A DNA stretch of 64,000 bases from Thermothielavioides terrestris NRRL 8126 (taxonomy: Eukaryota; Ascomycota; Sordariomycetes; Sordariales; Chaetomiaceae). The stretch lies in NCBI RefSeq assembly GCF_000226115.1, contig NC_016458.1:8351501-8415500 (forward strand), read 5' to 3'. Shown piece by piece: positions 47,629-57,800 of the stretch; within the stretch, counting starts at the first letter, position 1; the number at the start of each line of letters is the position of its first letter. The position numbers and the translations under genes are program-made. The notes under the pieces were generated by a model that did no database searches, was not told the DNA's origin, and saw only the letters and a program-made list of their open reading frames with translations.

Positions 47629-50600
47629 ATGACACTCGAAACTGAGAAAACCGTCACCGTTGCTGTTGCAGCGCTTCCAACCCTCGACAGCCCCAAGGAC
47701 TGGCCAAGATGGATCTCTGCTGTTCGCCAAGAGGCCAACAACCTGCGTGTCTGGCACATCATCGACCCAGACACCGAGCTCGCCACCGAGGCTGAGATGC
47801 TCGGCCTTCCTGTGCAGCCCACCCAGGGTGCGGCACGTCAGGCGGTCCAGGACCGCCATCTTCAGGCGTGGCACACTGCACTGCAAGCCTGGAAGGCAGC
47901 CGATCCCACCACCCGTGGCGAGGAACCTCAGTCAACCAATCCTACTGAGGAGGAGATCCGCCGTGAATTCCTCAAGCTGTGCGAGGCGTTCTCGAAGTCC
48001 GCCATCGACACTGCGGCGTTCCGTGCCGTCAACAAGCTCCGCGAGATGATCAACGTGTCTGTCAGCGACCGCTACGCACACACCGCACACGACATCATGG
48101 AGGCCGAGAACGTCACCGGCACACGCGGGTTTATACAGACGCTGCGCAAGATTATCGCACCCTCCAACAGCGCTACTTTCACTGCGCTTGCCGAGGAGTA
48201 CGCAACTGTCCTTGCCAGAGGCAGCCAGAGCGGCGTCGAACCCAGGACCTGGATTCTCGAGTACATGTCGGTCCTCCACCGCGCAAGGGCGGCCAACATC
48301 GCCGCAGTCACCGACGCAACAGCCGTCACCACATTCCTCAAGACTGTGCAGAGACGCTTGGATCCAGAGTGGGCGACTCGCATGCTGAAGGATATCAGTG
48401 TGACTGAGAAGCTCGGCGGCAAAGGACCAACCCTTCTCGACTTGGCTCTCTCACTCGAGGCGATCCTCCAGGCTGAAGCGGTGGTCCACCCGAAGCCTGG
48501 AGCCTACCCCGTGCTTCCAGGAGCGCAGAACGGTCAGAAGGGCAGTCAGAAGCGCAAGAAGAACCGCGACTGCCCGTGCAAGCCGAAGACTTTTCGCCAC
48601 TGGTGGTTTCCCTCGGAATGTCGGCAACTTCGGTACGCTCTGACAGGGGAATCCCTGAACGGCGTGACGCTCCCAAACGACGCGGTGAATGCAGTGCGCC
48701 AACGATTCGCCAAGGAGCGCTGGAACGACCTTCGAGTGGAGCTCCAGAAGCTCGGTTGGAAGATCCAGAACGCATCGTCAAACGCCAAGACCACTAGTTC
48801 CAATAGTGGCGCGGGTCCTTCATTTCCGGGAGCGCTCCAGGTGCACGCTGTCATCGACCCAGCGATCGCAAGCGAGCTCGAAGGAGCGCGTGGCGTGTTC
48901 GCATCTCTCGAGTTTGGCCCACACCCGCTCAGCAAGTGCATTCTGTTTGACAACTGTGGAGCGGTCAATCTCGTCAATGACAGGGCTCTCCTTGTCCCTG
49001 GCACGTTCGTCAAGACGAGCGGTGAGACTGTTGAGGCAGGCACCACATCCTTCCCAATCTCTGGCCGCGGCAAATGGATCATCAAGAACGTTTTGAACGG
49101 CGCGCGCGGCCCGAACACTGAGGACCTTGTCATAGACAACGTTGCTGTCGTCGAGGGCTTTCACGTCAACATTGTCTCTGAGAGACGCCTTCGAGCGCAG
49201 GGCGCTTGGTACTGCGGTCTGGATTGCACGCTGCGTTGGGGAACTTTGGAGAAGAGTATTGTACTCAGGCAGCTGGTCGAGAAGTTCAACCTGACCTTCT
49301 TGCAATACAATGCTCTTTCCTCCTACTCTGATGCCCTTCGGGTGCTCCCCAGAAGCTTTGCCGGACTTGTGACTTTGAGCGCTGCAGTTGTGAAGAACTT
49401 TGGGAGGAGCAGGCCCTCCAAGGACCCGCTCCCAGAGAGAGAAGACCCAGCTGCTCTCTGGCACATCAGATCTGGTCATCTGAGTTCAGAGGCGCTGGAA
49501 CATCTCGTCTTGAACGCCAGAGGTGTGCGGATTCGCGGGCCTCGCAGACTGGAATGCGAGGTATGCGCGCAGGCATACGCGGAACAGGTTATTTCGCGCC
49601 GCCCACCATCGAAGCCGTCACCACGCCCATTTTGGAGGGTCTCTTGGGACCTGTTCGACTTTCCGAGGGCACTTGACGGCTCGAACTGGCTGCTGGTCAT
49701 CAAGGACGAGTACAGTGGGAAGCTTTTCGCGACTCCACTCATACGCAAGACGCACGACAGTGTGTACGATGAGCTCGTCCGCTTCGAACGCTGGGTGAAA
49801 CGCCAATTCGGGCTGCCCATCTGCAAGATCAGGCAGGATGGCGACACCAGTGTCATTGGCATCAAGGGATACACAGCGTACGAGCTCTGGGCGCAGGAGC
49901 AGGGCATCGACTTGGAGGTTACGCCTTCGGATACCAAGGAGCCCAACGGCGGTTCAGAACGCGCAGGCAAAGAACTTATCACAAAGAGCCTTGCAATGCT
50001 CACGGGCGCCGGACTTCCTCAGAACCTGTGGCCAGAGTCGACGGTTGCAGCTGCGTACTTGCACGGCATAAGCCCAAGTCGCGCTCGCAACTACCGCTCA
50101 CCGAACGAGGTGCTCGACTCTTGGTTCAGACACTGGTTTCGCTGGTATCAGCCCGGTCTCGTGCATTCCCTGACTGCCGACCTGCGCCCTAACTGGGGCG
50201 GCGTTTATGCGTACGGCTGCCGAGCGTACCCGCTGACGAAGGAACGCGAAAAGGGGATTGAGAGGCGTGCTGGGAAGGTCAAGCCCAGAGCGCACATCGG
50301 GTATCTTGTTGGATACAGGGCGTCCAACATTTACCGCATCTGGGTACCGAAACTCAGGAAGGTCATCACAACGCGCAACGTGACCTTTGACGAACGCACG
50401 TTCTACCGGGAGGGAGAGGAGCAGCTTGATGCTCAATCGGTGGCAGTCGCCAGAAAGGTTGTTGAGCTCATCGAACTCCCCATAGAGCCTCGGGACGCCG
50501 AGGCAGTGCCGTTCGGAGTTACAGATGCCCATGAAGACCCAGTGACGGTTCCCGGCTCTCCAGGACATCTGGGGGGTGTGACTGAACGGGAACCGGAAGG

Positions 50601-53020
50601 GCAGGCTCCTCCCCACTCTCCATCCTGTCTGGGGGGTGCGGAAGTACTCGAGCATCGCGGCCAGAGTTCGGGTGAGGAGCCCACTGGTGGTCTTTACACT
50701 CCAGAACCAACACCGGAGCCGCGCCAGGAACGCCCGGACGGTTTTGGAGGGAGCGGCCCCCCTGCTGATCACGGTGCTAGCAGTGACAGCAGACCGGTGG
50801 GAACTGCATCATCGGAGGCCCCTGATGCAGTTATCGGAGACGCCAGTAGCAGCGTCGCTGGCGGCACAACTAGGAGTGCCAGCCAGGGCAGCACGACGGC
50901 AAGTGCTGCCGCAGTCGATACTCCTAGCAGTGAAGAGGAGGTCGACCGCCCTGGCGATCAGCCAGAGGCTCCAGACGACTGGGAAGACGCCTCAAACCAT
51001 GGTTCTCAGCCTGATTCTGGAACACCCGCAGCCACGCCAGCGAGGGAGAAGCGCAAGTACGTGCGCAAGGTATACGGACCACCAACTCGTTACTCAAGAC
51101 GGATCCGTAGACAGTCTCCCGGCGGCGGTGCAGGCGGAAGCGGCGGTCTGGTGTGCTTCGCAGCCCCCATGTACCATGAGGAGAGCATCGACGTACCAGA
51201 TCAGCACGCGTGGCATTCGTTCAGCCACACATTTTTGGATGACCCTGTAATCGCTCTGCAGGAGGGCGACAGCATCCAGCACCGCACATTGCATGCGGTT
51301 TTCGCGGCGGCAGTCCGCCAACATCGTGACGCGCGTCCTGGGGCAACGCCAAGCAGGCCCCGGGTGCATTTTGACGACCTCGCCAAGCTTCCTAAGCGCT
51401 GGAGGGATCTCGCCAACCACCCTCAAGGGCCCGAGTTCATCAAAGCGGCTGAGGAAGAGATTCGCAATCTCGTCAACAGGAAGACATGGCGCAAGATTCG
51501 GCGCGAGACCTTCAAAGGAAGACCACTCCCTCTGAAGTGGGTTTTCGTCTACAAGTTCGATCAGAATGGCAACCTCGAGAAGTGCAAGTCTCGCATCTGC
51601 GTTCGAGGCGACCTTCAGGAGCTCACTACTCTGCAAAGCACTTATGCAGCCACACTCGCAGCGCGCTCGTTCCGCACAATGATGGCTATCGCCGCGCAGT
51701 TTGATCTTGAGGTCAAGCAGTTCGACGTAGCGCAGGCGTTCTTGAATGCGGACCTGCCTGAGGGTGTTGTTTGCGAGATGCCTGAGGGGTTCGAAGAGCC
51801 TGGATTTCTTGTGGAACTGCAGAGAGCTCTGTACGGCTTGCGAGAGTCTCCGTTGCTCTGGTACCGAGAGTTCTCCGGCACACTTCGGAAGCTCGGCCTC
51901 ACAGCTTCGCCTGAGGAGCCATGCTTGTTCTTCGATCGCCAACGGCGCGTGCTCGTGCTGTTCTACGTGGACGACTACCTAGTCTTCTACCACAGAGACC
52001 ACGCGGAGACAGCTCAGAGGATCATCGACGCTCTGAAAGCGAAGTACGAAGTGCACGAAAAGGGGGACGTGGCTTGGTTCCTGGGCATCAGGGTGATCCG
52101 CGACGGGCATCAGGGTGATCCGCGACCGCGCGCAACGCAAGATCTGGCTCTGCCTTGACCAGTACATCGAGAAGATTGCGAAGCGCTTCGGTCTCGCGGA
52201 TCAAATCACCTTTCCAAGCATCCCTCTCCCTGTAATGGAACTCCGCAAGTTCACTGGCACTGCCACTCGAGCGCAGATCAGGCTGTTCCAGGAGCTTGTT
52301 GGATCGCTACTCTACGCCGCGGTCGTACTGCGCGCGGAGGTCGCGTTCCCGGCATCGTTGCTCTCGCACTTCCTGACGAACCCCTCGGGGACACACATTG
52401 ATGCTGCAAAGCATGCAATCTCCTACCTGTTTGGCACGCGCTTCCTCGCTATTCAGTTCGGGGGTGTGCCGCAGGATGCTGCTCCCACGCAAATCTTGCT
52501 CATCGCAGGGGACGCGTCGCATGCGGATGATCCTGATACGCGCAGGTCGTCACAAGGCTATCTCATCTCTCTGTTCGGTGGGCTCGTTCATTGGAAGGCT
52601 GCGCGCCAAGATACAGTCACCACCTCGTCTACGGAGGCGGAGCTCCTCGCTCTGTCCACCGCAGCGCGGGAGACAATGGCGTTCAAGCGTTTCCTCAGCG
52701 ACCTGCAACTTGAGCTGGGTGTGCCTTGGACTGTGTTCTGTGACAACACGCAGACCATCCGGCTCGTGGTGGGAGAGAACGAACGCATCAGCACTCGCCT
52801 GCGTCATGTTGACATCCACAACATGTGGCTGCGTCAGGAACACGCGAAGGGATCTTTCGAGGTCGCGTACTTGCCAACTGCTGAGATGCCTGCAGATGGG
52901 CTTACGAAGGTGTTGACTCGCCAGAAGTTCGAGCACTTCAGGGAGCTCCTCAACCTGCAGGATGTGCGTCATATGGTGCAGGGAGACGATCAGGGGGACA
53001 GGAACGCAAGGCTTGAGTAA
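47629..53020 (+). pseudogene. copia Gag-Pol polyprotein gene with one frameshift
   Basis: Single polyprotein gene. The first frame is open for 1509 codons (stop at 52156-52158), then coding continues in the next frame to 53020. Gag is followed by a knuckle C315-x-C317-x6-H324-x6-C331. An unusual protease-like motif FDNCGA starts at residue 440. Integrase has H612-x4-H617-x25-C643-x2-C646, then D674, D737 or D739, and E777 with PNGGSERAGKEL. Next come a Ser/Pro/Glu linker and RT (WVFVYKFDQNGNLEKCKSRI) with catalytic YVDD at 1446-1449. After the shift come RNase H motifs GDASHADD, TSSTEAELLAL, CDNTQTI and RHVDIHN. The shift is caused by a 22-bp exact tandem duplication. The first-frame product keeps RT but lacks RNase H. 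The start ATG lies 177 nt after the LTR. Confidence 0.93.
52083..52126 (+). repeat. 22-bp tandem duplication that breaks the copia pol frame
   Basis: 52083-52104 and 52105-52126 are identical. One copy alone would run straight from the WFLGIRVIRD end of RT into the frame of the downstream RNase H part. Two copies add 22 nt (one base beyond a multiple of three). Confidence 0.95.
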
Positions 53021-53062
53021 AAAACAAACTAAACACAGGAGCGCACGCCGGCGCAAAACAGA

Positions 53063-53072
53063 CTGGGGGGTG
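53063..53072 (+). other. Internal copy of the polypurine-tract decamer, left end of cargo
   Basis: CTGGGGGGTG, 42 bp after the pol stop. It is the same decamer that abuts the 3' LTR at 54659-54668. Two further copies lie in the integrase-RT linker (50569-50578 and 50629-50638). Confidence 0.7.
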
Positions 53073-53107
53073 CCCGCACCCGCGAAACAACAAACAACAA
53101 CGCGGAA

Positions 53108-54021
53108 CTACTTGCCACCCTTCTTCTTCTTGGGAGTCATGGCGGCCAGCACCGCCGCCGCCACACCACGCGCCAGCGCCTCCGGGTCAAAGCCCGGAGC
53201 AGCCTCCTCCTCGCTCTCGTCCTCATCCTCGTCCTCCTCCTCGCTCTCCTCCTTCTTGGCCTTCTTGGCCTTCTTGGACTTCTTGGTGGGCGCGGCCGCC
53301 TTTGCCTTGCCCTTGCCCTTGCCCTTGGCGGGCGCGGGCGCGCGCTCGTCGTCATCGTCGTCGTCATCCTCGGCGTCGGCGTCCTCGCCCTCCATGGCGA
53401 GGAGGGCGCGCAGGGTGGCGCGCAGCGTCTTCTGGTCCTACCACACACAGTCAGACTAGCTCTTTTCCTTTGTCTTTTCATTTGTACTCACGAGATTGGC
53501 CTTGGGCTCCTGGCGCCCCTGCATCAGGGCCAGGAAGTGCTTGGCGGCGGGGAGCACACTCGCGGGGCTGATTCATCAGTACCGTGCGCCTTGCAACTGT
53601 GCTGACAGACTTACATGGAGCGACACTTCTTGCCGCGCGCACAGCGCGCGCACCGGGCCGCTTTGCCGGGGGCCTCCCGGCACTCCCCAGAGCTCTTGCC
53701 GCGCATGGCGGACTTCAGGCAACCCAGGCAGGGCTGCTCTCTCAGGGCGCCCTCCTCCTCCTCATCCTCCGAAGAGGAGGAGGAGGAGGAGGGGGGCGCC
53801 GCACGCTTGGAGGGGGTCTTCGGCGTGGCGGGGGTCCTGCTGCAAGTGTCAGAGACGCGGATGTACGCGCCGCGCCAGTCGGGCAGATTGTGGTGTGCTC
53901 ACTTCTTGCTGGCGCCAGCGCCAGCCTTGGTGGGGGTGGCCGGGAGCGGGGGAGGCTTGTTCTTGGCCGCCTTGGCGGCGCGGGCCTTCTCGAGAGCGGC
54001 GAGGCGAGCAGAGGACGGCAT
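53108..54021 (-). CDS. Antisense, spliced cargo gene in copia: Cys-rich acidic/basic protein
   Basis: Four exons on the strand opposite to pol: 54021-53903, 53836-53615, 53567-53492 and 53437-53108. They give 747 nt and a predicted 248 residues. Introns start GTGAGC, GTAAGT and GTGAGT and end GCAG, TCAG and GTAG, with branch-like CTGAC or CTGAT just upstream; all phases match. The N-terminus is Ala/Lys-rich (MPSSARLAALEKARAAKAAK). A Ser run and Glu run follow, then a Cys module PCLGC-x13-C-x9-CARC-x6-C. The C-terminus has an Asp run, KGKGKGKAK and KKSKKAKKAKK basic clusters and an acidic DEDEDESEEE patch, ending PKKKKGGK. Likely nuclear, perhaps nucleic-acid or histone binding (inference). 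Its 3' end lies 87 bp from the convergent pol stop. No family recognised. Exon 2 could begin at 53839 instead (NAGNAG), adding one residue. Confidence 0.78.
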
Positions 54022-54658
54022 GGTTGTTGTTGTTGATGTTGTTGTTGTTGCTGATGCTGCTGCTGTTGCTCGCGGTCTGCAGAGGAAGAGTTCGGGAGAT
54101 GGTTTGAGGCGCACTCACCATGATTAAATACTTCCAGGAGTGCAGCCATCGACCGGCCTGCGGCACTGCGGTATTGTCTGCATGGCGCGAATGCAACAAT
54201 GGGTAGCAATGGTGGGCGTGCATTCAAGACGTTGGGCAACAAAGGCCACAATGGCACACATGCGAATGATCGCAATGCTCAATTGCGCAACCTGCACCCA
54301 CAATCGAGGCGGCACGATTCAAGATACGCGCCTGAATGGAGGATGGGGATGGAACGCGCTGCGCAATTGGGAACTGCGCACAATGCGATCAATGGCGCTC
54401 GCAACAATGCCAACGACAGCGCCCCTGAATGTCAACTTTGGCGCCCCTGGGTCTGACCGCATTCAGCGCAGCACGCAATTCGCCAACGCACGCGCCACAA
54501 CGCGTACACAATGGCGCGCGGACAACTTGCACAATGGCGGCGGCTGCGCGCAATGGTGGGATCAATACCGGAGGCCACAGTTCAATGCGCCTGGCAGTGC
54601 GAGCTCCAGAGTCAGTGCCCAGCATGCGTGTTCCACAGACAGCCTCCTGAGAGTCTGT
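54022..54658. other. Noncoding cargo segment upstream of the antisense gene, rich in CAATG
   Basis: About 640 bp with no credible gene. CAATG occurs roughly a dozen times on the plus strand (caatggcg, caatgcg and so on) between 54180 and 54600, far more than its complement. A (GTT/GAT)n run at 54022-54070 encodes nothing useful. A possible 42-nt 5'-UTR intron of the antisense gene (GTGAGT...CTGCAG, 54118-54077) is present. The segment should contain the antisense promoter. Confidence 0.45.
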
Positions 54659-54668
54659 CTGGGGGGTG
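54659..54668 (+). promoter_or_regulatory. Polypurine tract of the copia element
   Basis: CTGGGGGGTG immediately precedes the 3' LTR start, the position where plus-strand synthesis is primed. It is short and has a T in it, so it is an atypical tract, but its position and repetition support it. Confidence 0.7.
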
Positions 54669-54850
54669 TGTCGCGTGCTAGTGCACACGTGACTCTATCT
54701 GCCAGGCTCCCTGCGCTCAGGGGGCACATGTCAGCTCTGCCCACACATGTATATAGACCTCGGCGCTCCTCCCACCCAGCTTGAGAGGAGCACCTCTCTC
54801 AATACACATGCCTCTGCATCCTGCATGGCCCCACTTCGCTGCTCTTCTCA
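54669..54850 (+). repeat. 3' LTR of the copia element
   Basis: 182 bp, same sequence as 47270-47451 on reading, with the TATATAG copy at 54750-54756. Confidence 0.95.
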
Positions 54851-54855
54851 ACTAG

Positions 54856-57800
54856 GTATACTATTGTAAGTATAAACGTCTAAATAGTCGTTTGTTCAAG
54901 CTAGATATATCCTTAGTATTGAATAAGTACTACCTCTAGTAGCCTAAATCGTATTAGGAGCCTATAACTATCTAGACGACGATCAATCGTCTTATATATA
55001 AAGGGGAGCCTAAGCTTACCTTCGCCTTCTATTATATAGCGTCTAATTAGTTATCGTTTTATATAGTTCTATTAGAGGAAGATCGTATCTTAACTTAGAA
55101 GGTTGTCCTATAGCCTACGTTAAAGGCTAACGAATTTCGTCGACTACCTCTTCCTTTTTCTGACTAGACCGAGGGGGAAGCTAAGGAGGTAGTGGACAAG
55201 GAAGTAGAGACTATACTTTAAAGTATATCGCCTACTAAACGTCGGTTCGCTAAGGACGAAAGGGAAAATGACTTCTAGATAGGTAGTACTTTTATACCTC
55301 TAGTAGAGCCTCCTTATATAACTATCCTTAAGAACCTAGCTATAGCGAATTATATAAAGAAAGAGGAGCTATAGTCTAAGCTGCCTATACTAAAGGTTGC
55401 TATATTGCCTCTATATATAAAGGATATAATCTATATTGCGATAAAGGCGAAGACTAGTCTAACCCTTAATAACTTAGTCTATATCTTATCTAAATATAAA
55501 GACGCTCTAATTATATACCTATAAGGTATTTCCATTAACGTCGAGGTTATTAACTACAAAGGGTCTAGTATTCTTAAGCTTAATAGACCGACTACTATAC
55601 CAAAAGATATAGAGGTCTATATATAGGCTCTATACACTAATATAAATACGTTTGACGACTCTTCCTCTAGTTAGACCAAGATAGTTCTAGTAATCTTTAG
55701 AGTTACTAAGGATAGCGTATAGGGTATCTATATAAGAAGCCTCTAAGAGCATTAGATTCGTAAAGGTCTACTTAGAGACGTTGACGATTATATTTATATC
55801 CTACTTTAGAAGTCTATCTCAATGTTTTTAGTCTTATAGTATATAGAACTTAGTACGATAATAAGAGTATAGTCTTTTCCTACTCTATATATCTAGTTCG
55901 AGAAGGGCTATTATAATAAGTACCTTGCTTTGATCGACTCTAGTTCAAAGTACAACTATATCTCGATAAGTATTGTCGAGAAGTATATAATATTATACTA
56001 GCCTACTAAGGTTATCTCAAAGGGTCTTTATAGCTTAGCACTATTTATTAGAGAGACTTAGGTCACTCTATACCTAGGAGGAGTTGGTATTAACCTTTAC
56101 TTCTTTATAACTAAGGATATTGCTAATAGCTATAAAGCAATCCTTAGTATACTGTTTATTAAAGATATCGCCTTGACCTTCGATTATTGTAATAGCAACT
56201 TAATTATTACTAATCTAATTATAGAAAGGAAGATAGTCTAGGTATATATCGTCTCTAAGAAGATTATTTAATAGAATCGCCTATTATCTCTAATATAACT
56301 ATCTACTTAAAAGTAATTTCAAGGATTAACGAAGAGTCTTAAAAGAATCTTTGACTAGGTAGAGATAAAGGAGGGTAAGACTACCTTTAGTTTCCTCGAC
56401 AATTATATAGGTAAAGTAGTTTTTTATTTCGTTTTATAGAAGTCCTATATACTACTCTTTAGCACTCTTTTTCACGTTGTACGTTCTTATTTATTGTCTT
56501 CTCTATCTAGACGAAGGAAGAAGGGTAAAATCAAATTGTTGCTTTATTTAAAAGGGAAGAGGGAGACCCTAATTGGAAACCCCTTTTCCAATAGAAGGCT
56601 AAGGTGAACGTTCTATTATAAGTTTAGGGAGGCCCTAAGGATGTTTATACTTTAGAAGAATATTGCGAATAAGGTTTAGCCTATCGACTTAGTACCGTTA
56701 GATAGCTCTATACTAGAGGGAGACCTATTATAGCGAGAAAAGTAGCTTATAAAGGTTAAAGCTAAGATATAGTTTAAGAAGGACTAGGAAGACTTCGTAG
56801 TCCTTTGTTTCTCGGATCTTAAGCTAGGCTCGAGACTTACTAAGGAGCGCCTTTGAGAAATACTTACTACTATAGATAGTTTTCTTACTAAGCTAGAGAA
56901 AGAGATGTTTACTAAGATCTTATAGAACCGAGAGGCTACGTTTATATAGGATTTTATTGAATATAGGCGTATCTATAAAGATGTTGTTCCGCCCTAGTAT
57001 ATTAGGACTATTTTATATAAAGCCTAGTAAAGTAAGTTGATCTCGATCCTAAAATTACTAATATAGAAGGTCGTTGATCTACTTAGAGAGAGGCAGATAT
57101 AAGGAATTATTGAATATAGCTATATAAGCTATTGCAATAATTGGTTCTTAGTTTTAAAAAAGGACGGTAGTTTATAGCTTATTAATAATATTTAAAAGGC
57201 TAATGCTATAACGATCTATAATACTTTTGTTCTATTTACTACAAAGGAATTTAATAAAGACTTCGAGGGCTATAGACTAATATCCCTTTTAAATCTCTTC
57301 TCTAGATATAACTAGGTCAACCTCTATAAGCGTAGCTAGGATTTAACGACTTTTACAATGCTAATCGGGCTCTTCTATATATATACACTGCTAATAGGAG
57401 GTACAAATTCCATTGCCTAGTTCTAGCGAGCTATAACGACGATCTTCGATAACCTTATCTCTAATGTTTATTATATCTACCTAGACGACATCGCTATAAA
57501 AGGTCCTCGATCTAATTATATTAGCTATCTAGATAGAGGGAGACGTTAAGAATTTGTTGTTAAGCATCTTAAGAATATCGATATAGTATTGCTAAATATA
57601 AAGCTAGTAGGTACAACTATCGTTATTAAAAAATCGAAGTAGGTATAACCAAAAGTAGTCCTACTCAATTATCTCTATATACTAGAGGAGCGCCTTCTTA
57701 AAGAAGCGAAGGTGATCAAGATAAAGGAGTAGAAGACCTATTCTAACGTTAAGGAGGTATATACCTTTATTAGAATAGTCGGATACTACTGAATTTAGAT

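Larger units (their letters stand above)
47270..54850 (+). mobile_element. Full-length Ty1/copia LTR retrotransposon with antisense cargo gene, not RIP-mutated
   Basis: 7581-bp element with TG...CA LTRs of 182 bp, read as identical, flanked by a perfect target duplication ACTAG (47265-47269 and 54851-54855). Order: 5' LTR, half-tRNA primer site, gag-protease-integrase-RT-RNase H (the copia order), a convergent spliced antisense gene, noncoding DNA, polypurine tract, 3' LTR. It is GC-rich with ordinary codon usage, in sharp contrast to the RIP-degraded host element. It must have inserted after RIP of the nest, and is very young. Confidence 0.95.

Noticed and set aside
53496..54127. Plus-strand frames of 150-203 codons over the antisense cargo gene
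   Set aside because: They cross intron sequence of the minus-strand gene, whose splice sites and phases fit perfectly. Their Arg/Gly/Leu-rich text looks like a shadow.
54140..54784. 214-codon plus-strand frame before and into the copia 3' LTR
   Set aside because: Runs into the LTR, has low-complexity content driven by the CAATG repeats, and lacks any recognisable motif.
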